A stretch of 64,000 bases of DNA from Sphingobacterium sp. GVS05A (GCF_019969845.1 NZ_JAHXYR010000001.1:930001-994000), one strand, 5' to 3'. Numbered from the stretch's first letter, positions 18,982-27,961 are shown. Notes: generated from the letters alone by a model not told the origin. Numbers and translations are program-made.

Positions 18982-19797
18982 ATGTCAGAGAAAGATTTTT
19001 TGAATCGTAAAGTAACACTCGTCCTCGGAGGTGGGGGAGCGAGAGGATTGGTACATATCGGTATTATCCGCAAACTAGAGGAAATGGGCTTTGAGATCGA
19101 TGAAATTGTGGGTTGTTCCATTGGCGCATTAGTCGGCGGAATTTATGCGCAGGGAAAGATGGATGTACTGGAAGACTGGATGCATAATCTAACAAAGAAA
19201 TCAGTTTTCAATATGATGGATTTCAGCTGGAAGGGTTTGGGAATGATGAAAGGGATTAAAGTCTTCAATGCCTTGAAATCGGTTATTCCCGATGCTAATA
19301 TCGAAACGTTTCCTATTTTATTCAAGGCAGTTGCAACCGATCTGAATTATGAAGAAGAAGTCGTACTCGATTTTGGAAGTATGTATGATGCAATTCGGGC
19401 TTCCATCGCGATACCAGCTGTTTTTACAGCAATAGAAGAGGATACTCATGTCTATGTAGATGGTGGTGTACTCAATCCATTACCCATCAACCATGTTACA
19501 CGGAAAGAAAATTTAATTATAGCGGTCAATCTGGAATCAAAACCGGATAAACAGTATTCTGTTATCAAAAAATTGGATACAAAAAACTCAAATTCTCTGG
19601 ATATTCTACAAGCTTCCTATTATGTGATGCGTAGAAAAATGAGCCGTATGATTATTGATCTCTACCGACCGGATGTTGTTGTCAACATTCCTTACAATAT
19701 CTGTAATTTGTGGGACTACCACCGTGCAGAGTTTTTAGTTCAAAAAGGTAGGGAGTATATTGATAAAGCCATTAAAAGTAAGACCAAAATAGAGTAG
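18982..19797 (+). CDS. Patatin-like phospholipase family protein
   Basis: The 271-aa protein has all patatin signatures: the oxyanion glycine loop GGGGARG (16-22), the nucleophile elbow GCSIG with Ser46, and the catalytic aspartate in DGG (160-162). The Ser-Asp dyad hydrolyses acyl esters of lipids. There is no signal peptide or barrel domain, so it is the short RssA-like type. An in-frame ATG at 18949 would add 11 residues; the start at 18982 sits directly before the conserved region and is preferred. The stop codon lies within the stem of the terminator. Confidence 0.88.
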   Translation: MSEKDFLNRKVTLVLGGGGARGLVHIGIIRKLEEMGFEIDEIVGCSIGALVGGIYAQGKMDVLEDWMHNLTKKSVFNMMDFSWKGLGMMKGIKVFNALKSVIPDANIETFPILFKAVATDLNYEEEVVLDFGSMYDAIRASIAIPAVFTAIEEDTHVYVDGGVLNPLPINHVTRKENLIIAVNLESKPDKQYSVIKKLDTKNSNSLDILQASYYVMRRKMSRMIIDLYRPDVVVNIPYNICNLWDYHRAEFLVQKGREYIDKAIKSKTKIE

Positions 19798-19830
19798 TGG
19801 ACAGCGCAAGCTACTTTATTTTGGTCTTTC
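19780..19830 (+). terminator. Terminator that includes the patatin gene's stop codon
   Basis: An 18-bp stem (19780-19797 with 19811-19828, one G-T pair). The left arm encodes the last five residues and the TAG stop. Confidence 0.8.
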
Positions 19831-19890
19831 AGATTTAGATCATCGGGAATTGCACAGGGTGATCTTTGCTCGTTGTCCAGAAATCAAGGA

Positions 19891-20802
19891 TTAAAACAGA
19901 TTGGGATAGTCACTGATAATTCCATCTACTTTCAGCGCCTTCAATTGCTCAATCTCTGTTTTACTATTTACCGTCCATGGAATTACCTTAACATTCGCTT
20001 TATGGTATTGTTTGACAAATTCGCTGGTCACCAGCTTATAGTGTGGGCTAATGATGAAAGGTGTAAAACCTAATGCTGCGATTGTCTCCTGTGTATTTTT
20101 TGTATAGTTGGCATCAATAAGGTAAGATGTTTTTAATTGTGGGTAGGCTTTGTTTAGATACTTGACTGCCCGGATATCAAAGGATTGAATGACGGTGCGT
20201 GCTGCAATTTTTTTCTCTGTGATAACCTGTACCATTAAATCAACGAATTCTTCCACTCTAGGATGATAGATGCCGTCTTTATCCTCTTTACTTTTCACCT
20301 CAATATTATAAAACATAGGCGCTGATCTCTTTTGGAGGGCATAGGCTTCTGTACTATCGATGAGGTCGGCGAGTTTTGCAATACGTGTAACTTGTTTTTT
20401 CTGTTCGGGAAACTCCTTATAAAATTTGGAACCAATATCGTACTTGATCAGCTCTTTATAGTTCATTGCATATATTTTCAAAGATTTATCTTTTTCGGGA
20501 ATCTCAGTGCCATCTGGTTTTAACACAAATTTGGGATTGAGATAATCGTCATGAAAAACAACGACTTTCCGATCTTTTGTAATGTGGCAATCCATTTCCA
20601 GTGTTGTTACTTGGGGCATGTCAATTGCATTTTTCATTGCTGCAATGGATTCTTCGGGGTACAGGCCACGTCCGCCACGATGTGCTTCTAAACTGAGTTT
20701 AGGGAAGCTGTTGGTTGTTTTTGCGGAATCTTTCATAACTGAACAAGATGCAAATGGTAATAGCAGACCAAAAAAGGCTATTCTAAAAAGACTTCTTTTC
20801 AT
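19891..20802 (-). CDS. Glycerophosphodiester phosphodiesterase lipoprotein
   Basis: The 303-aa protein has a lipoprotein signal (lipobox FASC, cysteine 20) followed by a GDPD TIM barrel. Catalytic signatures are HRGGRGLYPE (H41, R42, E50), E69 and D71 in LEMD, and H84 in VFHD. It should hydrolyse glycerophosphodiesters such as glycerophosphocholine to glycerol 3-phosphate and an alcohol outside the cytoplasm, as GlpQ does. It converges with the patatin phospholipase gene; the two could act on successive steps of phospholipid breakdown, which is an inference. A palindrome beside its -7 box suggests regulation. Confidence 0.9.
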   Translation of the reverse strand: MKRSLFRIAFFGLLLPFASCSVMKDSAKTTNSFPKLSLEAHRGGRGLYPEESIAAMKNAIDMPQVTTLEMDCHITKDRKVVVFHDDYLNPKFVLKPDGTEIPEKDKSLKIYAMNYKELIKYDIGSKFYKEFPEQKKQVTRIAKLADLIDSTEAYALQKRSAPMFYNIEVKSKEDKDGIYHPRVEEFVDLMVQVITEKKIAARTVIQSFDIRAVKYLNKAYPQLKTSYLIDANYTKNTQETIAALGFTPFIISPHYKLVTSEFVKQYHKANVKVIPWTVNSKTEIEQLKALKVDGIISDYPNLF

Positions 20803-20818
20803 TATTATTATATTTAAA

Positions 20819-20841
20819 CAAATTTAGGGGTAAATTACCCC
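20819..20841 (-). promoter_or_regulatory. Promoter of the glycerophosphodiesterase gene with an adjacent operator-like palindrome
   Basis: TAAATTTG on the minus strand (plus 20819-20826) is a full -7 match. Directly upstream is GGGGTAAATTACCCC (20827-20841), a 7-bp inverted repeat around one base, placed where a repressor would block the polymerase. Confidence 0.55.
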
Positions 20842-21164
20842 ATTTTGAATAGGCGAATATACATAACCTATTTTACTTTGAAGGTTTCGGATGCTGTATT
20901 TTCTCTTTTTTCGAATGTGTTTTCGAAGCAGAACAAACCGAAGTGAACTATAGAAATTATTGAAGTGAAGAAAAACGAAGTTTTAAAGGTCTGTTAAATA
21001 TCCATCTTTACAAGAAGGAAGCCTTTTCAGAACGATTACAGCGGGATTGAAAATAGGACAATACACTTATATATTAAGGCGAAATCTATTTTTTTTGTCT
21101 TTTTTGCAAGAAATTATTGTCATTCCTTTTAGAATTCCCTTTATTTGCACAAATCTCAAATTAG
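20842..21164. other. Intergenic region upstream of topA
   Basis: This holds the remaining upstream sequence of the glycerophosphodiesterase gene and the topA promoter, which I cannot place with confidence. The best candidate is TTTATTTG near 21141-21150, one mismatch from consensus. No open frame or hairpin stands out. Confidence 0.4.
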
Positions 21165-23564
21165 ATGGCGAAAAATTTATTGATAGTTGAGTCTCCAGCG
21201 AAAGCAAAAACGATAGAAGGATATTTAGGTAGTGATTTTTTGGTAAAGTCAAGTTATGGGCATATCCGTGATCTGGTGAAAACCGATGATGCAATTAATA
21301 CAGAGAATAATTTCGAACAGAAGTACGAAGTTCCCTCTGATAAAAAGGCAGTCGTAAGCGAGCTGAAAAAATTAGCTAAGGCAGCAGAAACTGTATGGCT
21401 CGCATCCGATGAGGACCGTGAGGGGGAGGCTATCTCTTGGCATTTATTTGAGACATTGGGACTGAAAGATGAAAGTACTAAACGTATTGTGTTTCATGAG
21501 ATCACGAAACCAGCAATACTAAAAGCCATCGACAATCCCCGTAAAATAGATTATAATCTCGTTAACGCACAACAGGCGAGACGTGTATTAGATCGATTGG
21601 TGGGCTTTGAGTTGTCACCCGTTTTATGGAAAAAGGTGAAACCATCTTTATCTGCGGGACGTGTACAATCTGTTGCCGTGAGGTTGATCGTCGACAGGGA
21701 GCGTGAGATTAACAAATTTGAACCTGAGGCGGCATTTAAGATCGTTGCTTTCTTTCATACAGGTAAGGTTAAAGATAGTTTTAAAGCTGAGCTTCCACAA
21801 CGGTTTGCAACAGAAGCAGAGGCTACTCAATTTTTGGAAGACTGTAAGGCGGCTTTGTTCTCCGTTAAAAATCTGGAGACAAAACCATCGAAACGTTCAC
21901 CAGCAGCTCCATTTACAACTTCTACCTTACAACAGGAGGCGAGTAGAAAACTTGGATTCTCTGTGGCACGTACTATGCAAGTTGCCCAACGTTTGTATGA
22001 GTCCGGACGTATCACCTATATGCGTACCGACTCTGTCAATTTGAGTGATACTGCAATAGACGCAGCTGAAAAAGAAATTAAATCGGCATATGGTAACCAA
22101 TACCATAAAGTAAGAAGATATAAAACAAAAACTTCGGGCGCACAGGAAGCGCACGAGGCTATACGTCCTACTTATTTTTCTGAACATACCATTGAAGGCG
22201 ATTCTGCTGAAAAGCGATTGTATGAACTGATCTGGAAGAGAGCAATTGCTTCCCAGATGAGTGAAGCTGAATTTGAGCGGACACTAGCGAAAATTTCGAT
22301 TTCCACACGTTCAGAAGATCTAAACGCTTCTGGTGAGGTGATGAAATTTGATGGTTTTCTTAAAGTCTATATGGAATCTGTAGATGATGATCAGGAGACA
22401 ACCCTTGATGAGGATAGCGATAATGCAATCCTTCCACCATTGACAGTTGGTTTACAACTGACCTTGAGAAGTATGTCTGCGACGGAACGTTTTACAAGAC
22501 CTCCGGCACGTTATACTGAGGCCGCATTGGTGAAGAAATTAGAGGAACTGGGTATCGGAAGACCTTCTACTTATGCACCAACAATTTCTACGATCCAAAA
22601 TCGTGGCTATGTTGTGAAAGAAGAAAGGGAGGGGAGATCACGTGACTATCGTGTGTTGACACTTGAGAATACTGAATTGAAAGCTGTTACTAAGACGGAA
22701 ATAACAGGAGCAGAAAAAGGGAAAATGTTCCCAACGGATATTGGTATTGTCGTGAATGATTTCCTTGTAGAGCATTTCAATGGTATTGTAGACTTTCACT
22801 TTACAGCGAATGTGGAGAAAGAGTTTGACGATATTGCACATGGATTGACCGAATGGACAAAAATGTTGCACGATTTCTATGGGCCTTTTCACTCTGAAGT
22901 TGAAGATACATTGGAGAATGCCGATCGTGCCAACAATGAGCGTGAGCTAGGCGTAGATCCAGTTTCAGGTAAACCCGTCTCTGTACGTATCGGAAAATTT
23001 GGACCTTTGGTTCAGATCGGTTCTCCTGATGATGAGGAAAAACCTCGATTTGCATCCCTACGCAAAGGACAGATGATTGAAACAATCACCTTTGAAGATG
23101 CGATGGAGTTATTCAAATTGCCCAAAAAAGTTGGTGTATTTGAAGAGAAGGAAATGACAGTTGCTATCGGCAGATTTGGACCTTATATCCGTCATAACTC
23201 GGCTTTCTATTCTTTGCCAAAAGGAGTAGATCCTTTGGATGTAACCGAAGAGGAATGCATTCAGATTATTCAGGAAAAACGTCAGAAAGATATTGAAAAA
23301 GTAATCCGTGTATTCGATGAAAATCCGGATGCGCAGATTGAACAAGGCCGTTGGGGACCATTTATCCGTTTTGGTAAGCAGAATTTGAAAATTCCGAAAG
23401 GAACGGAAATCGAAAAGATCAGCTACGAAGATGTGTTGAAGTGGGCCGCAGCGGATGCTCCGAAGGGTAAAGCCGTTAAAGCAAAAACTGTCGAAAAGAA
23501 AACAGTTGCTAAAAAAGCAACAGCAAAGAAGGCTCCAGCTAAGAAAACGACAAAGTCTAAATAA
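21165..23564 (+). CDS. topA: DNA topoisomerase I (type IA)
   Basis: The 799-aa enzyme relaxes negative supercoils. It has an N-terminal Toprim domain (ESPAKA near residue 8; SDEDREGEA around 85-95), the active-site tyrosine Y285 in YMRTDS, and three C-terminal glycine-rich modules (GKFGPLV, GRFGPYI, GRWGPFI) in place of the E. coli zinc fingers. It ends in a 34-residue lysine/alanine-rich tail (766-799) that resembles histone H1-like tails and may help DNA binding. The gene is the first of a tight operon; its stop is 2 nt before the next ATG. Confidence 0.97.
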   Translation: MAKNLLIVESPAKAKTIEGYLGSDFLVKSSYGHIRDLVKTDDAINTENNFEQKYEVPSDKKAVVSELKKLAKAAETVWLASDEDREGEAISWHLFETLGLKDESTKRIVFHEITKPAILKAIDNPRKIDYNLVNAQQARRVLDRLVGFELSPVLWKKVKPSLSAGRVQSVAVRLIVDREREINKFEPEAAFKIVAFFHTGKVKDSFKAELPQRFATEAEATQFLEDCKAALFSVKNLETKPSKRSPAAPFTTSTLQQEASRKLGFSVARTMQVAQRLYESGRITYMRTDSVNLSDTAIDAAEKEIKSAYGNQYHKVRRYKTKTSGAQEAHEAIRPTYFSEHTIEGDSAEKRLYELIWKRAIASQMSEAEFERTLAKISISTRSEDLNASGEVMKFDGFLKVYMESVDDDQETTLDEDSDNAILPPLTVGLQLTLRSMSATERFTRPPARYTEAALVKKLEELGIGRPSTYAPTISTIQNRGYVVKEEREGRSRDYRVLTLENTELKAVTKTEITGAEKGKMFPTDIGIVVNDFLVEHFNGIVDFHFTANVEKEFDDIAHGLTEWTKMLHDFYGPFHSEVEDTLENADRANNERELGVDPVSGKPVSVRIGKFGPLVQIGSPDDEEKPRFASLRKGQMIETITFEDAMELFKLPKKVGVFEEKEMTVAIGRFGPYIRHNSAFYSLPKGVDPLDVTEEECIQIIQEKRQKDIEKVIRVFDENPDAQIEQGRWGPFIRFGKQNLKIPKGTEIEKISYEDVLKWAAADAPKGKAVKAKTVEKKTVAKKATAKKAPAKKTTKSK

Positions 23565-23566
23565 GG

Positions 23567-23980
23567 ATGAAAGCAGATTTGCCAGAAAATATAGTAAAAG
23601 ATATTATGATTGCCGTGGTTTTGGAGGGCGAAACCGTGGAGACTAAGAACTGGACAGTGTACGTTATCAACGATAAGAATATCGCGATACAGAATGTGCT
23701 GATCAGTTCAAAAGGGTATGGTGAAAAGGATGGGAGACAGGTTACCACAACAACATTACGGCATTTCATCGGGAATATAGAGCCCAAATCCTTTGATCGG
23801 GTTGAAGCGATCGATGAGCAGGTATTCGGTCTGACCAACGAGTATTGGTTGAGCTTTTATATTGACAATATTATTTACGATAAAAAATATATCTTTTTAC
23901 CAGAAAGCATCGTGGATGGTAATTTAACTAAAGTCCCTTTAGTGAATAAGCCCGGTGTCATCATAGGAGGAAATGAATAA
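23567..23980 (+). CDS. Conserved hypothetical protein between topA and cmk
   Basis: The 137-aa protein has no signal peptide or membrane segment. It is a mixed alpha/beta soluble sequence with a C-terminal acidic and hydrophobic beta-rich part ending in GVIIGGNE. I do not recognise the family. The position, 2 nt after topA and overlapping cmk by one base (TAATG), says the three genes are translated from one mRNA. Confidence 0.8.
   Translation: MKADLPENIVKDIMIAVVLEGETVETKNWTVYVINDKNIAIQNVLISSKGYGEKDGRQVTTTTLRHFIGNIEPKSFDRVEAIDEQVFGLTNEYWLSFYIDNIIYDKKYIFLPESIVDGNLTKVPLVNKPGVIIGGNE
23965..23970 (+). promoter_or_regulatory. Shine-Dalgarno sequence for cmk
   Basis: AGGAGG lies 9 nt before the cmk ATG and inside the end of the upstream gene. 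Strong Shine-Dalgarno sequences are rare in this window. Confidence 0.6.
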
Positions 23981-24675
23981 TGAGTGGAAGACACAATTTT
24001 ATTATTGCCATAGATGGCTTTTCCTCTTGTGGAAAGAGTACACTTGCCAAGGCTTTAGCTAAAAAACTGAAATTTGCCTTTATTGACAGCGGCGCGATGT
24101 ACAGGGCGGTAACCCTTTATTTTATTCGTCATAACATTGCTTTGGATGATCAGGAAGCGATTGATCAGGCATTAAATGAGATCCATATCGACTTTATTCC
24201 AAATGCAGTCAAAACGGAGATTCACCTCAATGATGAAGATATTTCGGAAGAAATCCGTCAGATGTACATTTCTGATAAAGTCAGTGATGTAAGTGCAATT
24301 AAAGCAGTACGAACCGCAATGGTGGCACAACAGCAAAAATTAGGTAGCCGGAGAAATATTATTATGGATGGCCGGGATATTGGTACCACCGTTTTCCCTG
24401 ATGCCGATCTGAAAATCTTTATGACCGCAGATCCGAAAGTTAGGGCAGCCAGAAGATATTTGGAATTGACGGAGAAAGGGGAGGATGTCACACTCGAAGA
24501 GGTTGTTGAAAATCTTGCCAATCGGGATCGTATTGATAGCACCCGTGCTGAGAGTCCACTGAGACAAGCCGAAGATGCTATCGTATTGGATAACTCAAAT
24601 TTGACTCCAGAGCAGCAGCTACATTTTGTTGAGGAGGAATATCTGAAAGTTAAAGCCTCAAGAATACAGGCATAA
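23980..24675 (+). CDS. cmk: Cytidylate kinase
   Basis: The 231-aa enzyme phosphorylates CMP and dCMP with ATP. It has the P-loop GFSSCGKST (13-21), the DSGAMYRAVT segment typical of bacterial CMP kinases, and the DGRDIGT motif in the middle. Length and motifs are normal. It is the last gene of the topA operon and overlaps the preceding stop by one base. Confidence 0.96.
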   Translation: MSGRHNFIIAIDGFSSCGKSTLAKALAKKLKFAFIDSGAMYRAVTLYFIRHNIALDDQEAIDQALNEIHIDFIPNAVKTEIHLNDEDISEEIRQMYISDKVSDVSAIKAVRTAMVAQQQKLGSRRNIIMDGRDIGTTVFPDADLKIFMTADPKVRAARRYLELTEKGEDVTLEEVVENLANRDRIDSTRAESPLRQAEDAIVLDNSNLTPEQQLHFVEEEYLKVKASRIQA

Positions 24676-24687
24676 ACGCGATATAAC

Positions 24688-24719
24688 AAAAAATGCCGAT
24701 TTTTCAATCGGCATTTTTT
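24688..24719. terminator. Bidirectional terminator after cmk
   Basis: The stem AAAATGCCGAT/ATCGGCATTTT has T runs on both strands and serves both cmk and the convergent small gene. Confidence 0.9.
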
Positions 24720-24734
24720 GTATTTTGAAGACAA

Positions 24735-25028
24735 CTATTTTATACTATTGATTTGTTGTTGCTCCAATAATTTGTCTACATTGTTTTTCTCACCAAACTC
24801 TGCTGTCTGTTCTTGAAAAGATTCCAGAAGCGCTTTGATAGCGTCTGAATTATCCGCTGTACGTTGATAGATTTCGGGAATTGTTTGTTCAATCTTCTTA
24901 TCACCGAGTTCGATGTTATCAACTTCGATCTTGCCTATCTTTTCTAAAACCGCCTGTTGGCTATTTCTGACATCTTCTAACTCTCTCGCTATTTTTTCCA
25001 TCAATTGGAATTTCTTCAATTTATCCAT
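24735..25028 (-). CDS. Small coiled-coil protein, unknown
   Basis: The 97-aa protein is acidic and helical with heptad-like spacing, without membrane segments or cysteines, so probably a cytoplasmic coiled coil. A TTG could start it at 25034; the ATG at 25028 is preferred. It converges on cmk with a shared terminator and lies 161 bp past the aminotransferase stop on the same strand, with a terminator of that gene between them. I do not recognise it. Confidence 0.65.
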   Translation of the reverse strand: MDKLKKFQLMEKIARELEDVRNSQQAVLEKIGKIEVDNIELGDKKIEQTIPEIYQRTADNSDAIKALLESFQEQTAEFGEKNNVDKLLEQQQINSIK

Positions 25029-25133
25029 ATGCAATATCTTTAGTTATACTGTAATAAGAACAATGTCGCTCGAAAGTTTGTTTTGTTTTTTTTAAATTCA
25101 CTAGAAATGTGCCTTTATGATACTTTGGAGGTT

Positions 25134-25166
25134 CAAAAAAAGCCAGTCCCTTTTTTGGACCGGCTT
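25134..25166 (-). terminator. Terminator after the aminotransferase gene
   Basis: On the minus strand an 11-position stem with one mismatch (25138-25148 with 25156-25166) is followed by a T run. Confidence 0.8.
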
Positions 25167-25189
25167 TGATAACGTATAAATGTTGTTTT

Positions 25190-26389
25190 TTAATTCGTTC
25201 TTCCTGGATATACTTCAAGCGCTTTCTCCAAACAGGTCAAAGCGTTTTTAAGATCATTTTGATTCAGTACATAAGCTAGGCGGACCTCATTTGTTCCGGC
25301 ACCTTCGGTACTATAGAAGCCAGTTGCTGGCGCCATCATGACCGTTTCGTTATTGTAGGAAAACTCCTCTAATATCCATTGGCAGAATTTATCCGCGTTA
25401 TCGATCGGTAACTTAGCAACTACATAAAATGCACCTCCGGGATTAGGAGAGTATACACCATCAATTGCATTTAATCCGCTGACCAATACATCTCTTCTGG
25501 CCGTATATTCTTTAGATACTGCCTCAAAGTAGCTGTCCGGAGTATCCACAGCAGCTTCGCCAGCAATTTGTCCCTCCAAAGATGGACTTAAACGCGCCTG
25601 AGCAAACTTCAATGCCGTCTGATATAATTCTTTATTTTTGGTGATAATACAACCTATACGGGCACCACATGCTGAATAACGTTTTGAAACCGTATCAAAG
25701 ATAACAACATTATTCTCGAGGCCTTCCAGGTGCATCGGGGATATAAACTCTCTGCCATCGTAACAAAATTCGCGATAAGCCTCATCGGAGAAAAGATAAA
25801 GATCATATTTCAGACAAAGCTCGCGTAAGGCTTCCAGTTCTTCTCTCGAGTAAAGATAACCTGTCGGATTGTTGGGATTACAGATGCAGATTGCTTTGGT
25901 TTTCTCGGTAATTACTTTCTCAAACTCAGCAATGGAAGGTAGTGCAAATCCACTTTCAATATAAGACATGATCGGTTTGATCACAATGTCCGACGAACAG
26001 GCAAAACCATTGTAGTTTGCATAAAACGGTTCTGGGATAATCACTTCCTCACCTTCATTTAAGCAGGCTTGCATCGTAATGGTGATTGCTTCTGAACCTC
26101 CGTTGGTTACCAGGATGTCAGTAGGTTCAATATTGTAATTTAGCTTGTTATAATACTCGGCTAATTTTTTTCGGTAGGAGGCCGTACCTTCAGAAGGTGT
26201 ATAAGCCCATACTTTGAAATCAATATTTTTCAAAGCATTAAGCATAATTTCAGGTGTTTGGATATCTGGTTGCCCGATATTTAAGTGGTATATTTTTTTA
26301 CCTTCTTTTTTTGCTTGATCAGCATAAGGCGTCAGTTTTCTGATGGGTGACGCAGGCATATTTAGCCCTTTTTCTGATATTACTGGCAT
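25190..26389 (-). CDS. Pyridoxal phosphate-dependent aminotransferase (aspartate aminotransferase family)
   Basis: The 399-aa protein is a fold-type I, class I/II aminotransferase. The PLP lysine is K236 in VSKRYS, with NPNNPTG (171-177) and SDEAY (201-205) as cofactor-binding motifs. It most resembles aspartate/aromatic aminotransferases of subgroup I-gamma. The amino donor is not certain from sequence. It is transcribed alone, between two terminators, with a full TAnnTTTG box upstream. Confidence 0.92.
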   Translation of the reverse strand: MPVISEKGLNMPASPIRKLTPYADQAKKEGKKIYHLNIGQPDIQTPEIMLNALKNIDFKVWAYTPSEGTASYRKKLAEYYNKLNYNIEPTDILVTNGGSEAITITMQACLNEGEEVIIPEPFYANYNGFACSSDIVIKPIMSYIESGFALPSIAEFEKVITEKTKAICICNPNNPTGYLYSREELEALRELCLKYDLYLFSDEAYREFCYDGREFISPMHLEGLENNVVIFDTVSKRYSACGARIGCIITKNKELYQTALKFAQARLSPSLEGQIAGEAAVDTPDSYFEAVSKEYTARRDVLVSGLNAIDGVYSPNPGGAFYVVAKLPIDNADKFCQWILEEFSYNNETVMMAPATGFYSTEGAGTNEVRLAYVLNQNDLKNALTCLEKALEVYPGRTN

Positions 26390-26414
26390 TATAGTTTTTT
26401 TAAAATTAGTTGTG

Positions 26415-26422
26415 CAAAGCTA
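26415..26422 (-). promoter_or_regulatory. -7 box of the aminotransferase gene
   Basis: TAGCTTTG on the minus strand, about 25 bp before the ATG. No TTG at the usual distance. Confidence 0.5.
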
Positions 26423-26428
26423 ACCAAA

Positions 26429-26474
26429 ATAAAACGAAAAAAGCCACATCAGGATGTGGCTTTTTTCGTTTTAT
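26429..26474. terminator. Long perfect inverted repeat between the DUF1573 and aminotransferase genes
   Basis: A 22-bp perfect inverted repeat (26429-26450 with 26453-26474) with only 2 bp at the centre. It includes A and T runs on both outer arms, so it can terminate in either direction; it follows the DUF1573 gene on the minus strand. Confidence 0.85.
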
Positions 26475-26485
26475 CTGTCGGATTT

Positions 26486-26860
26486 TTATTCCACAATCCC
26501 TTTAATATAAAGTGTCTTTACAGGTGTTTTGGTGTTCGATTGTACCGTAAAACTTTTGGTAAATGGCGCTTTGGCCGCGGCGTTATACGTTACCTTGATT
26601 GTTCCTGTTTCTCCCGGTTTGATTGGGGTTTTAGTAAACTCGGCTACCGAACAACCGCAAGTTGGGACTACATTCGAAATGATAATAGGCTCACTGCCTG
26701 TGTTTGAAAATTTAAAATTATAGGATACAGGTGTTCCAGCCGGAATCTTGCCGAAATCATGTGTTTCTTTTTCAAATTTAAATTCCCCTTGTCCAGCTTG
26801 CATAGACGAAAAACCGATAAAGGAAATGATCACTGCTAAAATTGTTATATACTTTTTCAT
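26486..26860 (-). CDS. DUF1573 domain-containing secreted protein
   Basis: The 124-aa protein has a signal peptide (about 1-22) and one DUF1573 domain with the usual HDFGKI near the start and a conserved PTCGCS pair of cysteines (C68, C70). DUF1573 folds are immunoglobulin-like and abundant in Bacteroidota; the molecular role is unknown. Monocistronic, with its own -7 box at 26907-26914 and a terminator. Confidence 0.9.
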   Translation of the reverse strand: MKKYITILAVIISFIGFSSMQAGQGEFKFEKETHDFGKIPAGTPVSYNFKFSNTGSEPIIISNVVPTCGCSVAEFTKTPIKPGETGTIKVTYNAAAKAPFTKSFTVQSNTKTPVKTLYIKGIVE

Positions 26861-26906
26861 GCTTCTAAGATATTACTTTGTGATTAAACTAGTACAACTG
26901 ATATGC

Positions 26907-26914
26907 CAAATGTA
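26907..26914 (-). promoter_or_regulatory. -7 box of the DUF1573 gene
   Basis: TACATTTG on the minus strand, leaving a leader of about 40 nt. Confidence 0.5.
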
Positions 26915-26958
26915 ATATTTATTGTCAATTTATTACACATCTAACAACTTTATTACAG

Positions 26959-27924
26959 TTAGATTATACCCTCTTTAAGCAAATCTTGGATATGGATAAC
27001 CCCATCATAGTTCCCTTGATCTGATACCAATAACTGCGTGATGTTGTTTTCCCGCATGATATGAAGCGCATTGGCTGCCAGTTCATTTTTATCGATTACC
27101 TTTGGTGATTTGCCCATAATATCTGCTGCGCTGATCGTTGCGAGGTCAGTATGTCTTTCGAGCATACGACGGATATCCCCATCGGTAATAATACCCTGGA
27201 TCTGCACGCCTTCTAAGACGGCAACTGCGCCCAGTCTGAAATGCGTGATGGTGATGATGATATCTCTAACGTTGGCATCCAATTGTACGCTAGGTTTACC
27301 ATTTTGATCAGATAGGTCTGCCACTTTTAAGTAGAGCTTTTTGCCTAGGGCGCCTCCTGGATGGTATTTGGCAAAATCCTGGTCCGTAAAATCACGACAT
27401 TCCTGTAGTACCACGGCTAGCGCATCGCCCATGGCTAATTGTGCTGTTGTGCTTGACGTAGGCGCCAAATTATTTGGACAAGCTTCTTTCTCAACTGTGG
27501 TATTCAATATGTAGTCTGCATTTTTTGCCAGGTAGGATTCTGTGTTGCCAACCAAAGCCACCAACGTGTTTTTCGTTTGTTTTAGAAATGGAACTAAAAC
27601 TTTAATTTCTGGTGTATTACCACTTTTGGATATGGCAATAATGAGATCATGTTGTTGGATAATACCTAAATCTCCATGGATGGCATCGGCTGCATGCATA
27701 AAGATAGACGGTGTCCCTGTCGAATTTAATGTCGCAACAATCTTTTGTGCGATAATAGCACTTTTTCCGATACCTGTGACGATTACTCGTCCCTGGAGAT
27801 GAAGGATTCTATTTACAACGGTAACAAAATCATCGTCAATATATTGAGCCAGAGCAGCTACTGCTTTGGCTTCTTCTTGAATAGCTTGAATAGCTATATT
27901 TTTTATTTCGTAGTTGTTTTTCAC
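26959..27924 (-). CDS. kdsD: Arabinose-5-phosphate isomerase (KpsF/GutQ family)
   Basis: The 321-aa enzyme converts ribulose 5-phosphate to arabinose 5-phosphate, the first step of Kdo synthesis for LPS. An N-terminal SIS sugar-isomerase domain carries GIGKS (51-55), HGDLG (83-87) and SKSGNT (99-104); two CBS domains follow from about 205 to the end. It is divergent from recQ-kdsA, and kdsA encodes a later step of the same pathway. A GutQ-like role cannot be excluded. Confidence 0.93.
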   Translation of the reverse strand: MKNNYEIKNIAIQAIQEEAKAVAALAQYIDDDFVTVVNRILHLQGRVIVTGIGKSAIIAQKIVATLNSTGTPSIFMHAADAIHGDLGIIQQHDLIIAISKSGNTPEIKVLVPFLKQTKNTLVALVGNTESYLAKNADYILNTTVEKEACPNNLAPTSSTTAQLAMGDALAVVLQECRDFTDQDFAKYHPGGALGKKLYLKVADLSDQNGKPSVQLDANVRDIIITITHFRLGAVAVLEGVQIQGIITDGDIRRMLERHTDLATISAADIMGKSPKVIDKNELAANALHIMRENNITQLLVSDQGNYDGVIHIQDLLKEGII

Positions 27925-27961
27925 AAAAAATACTCTTACTTTTATGTATTAGAATAGATTG

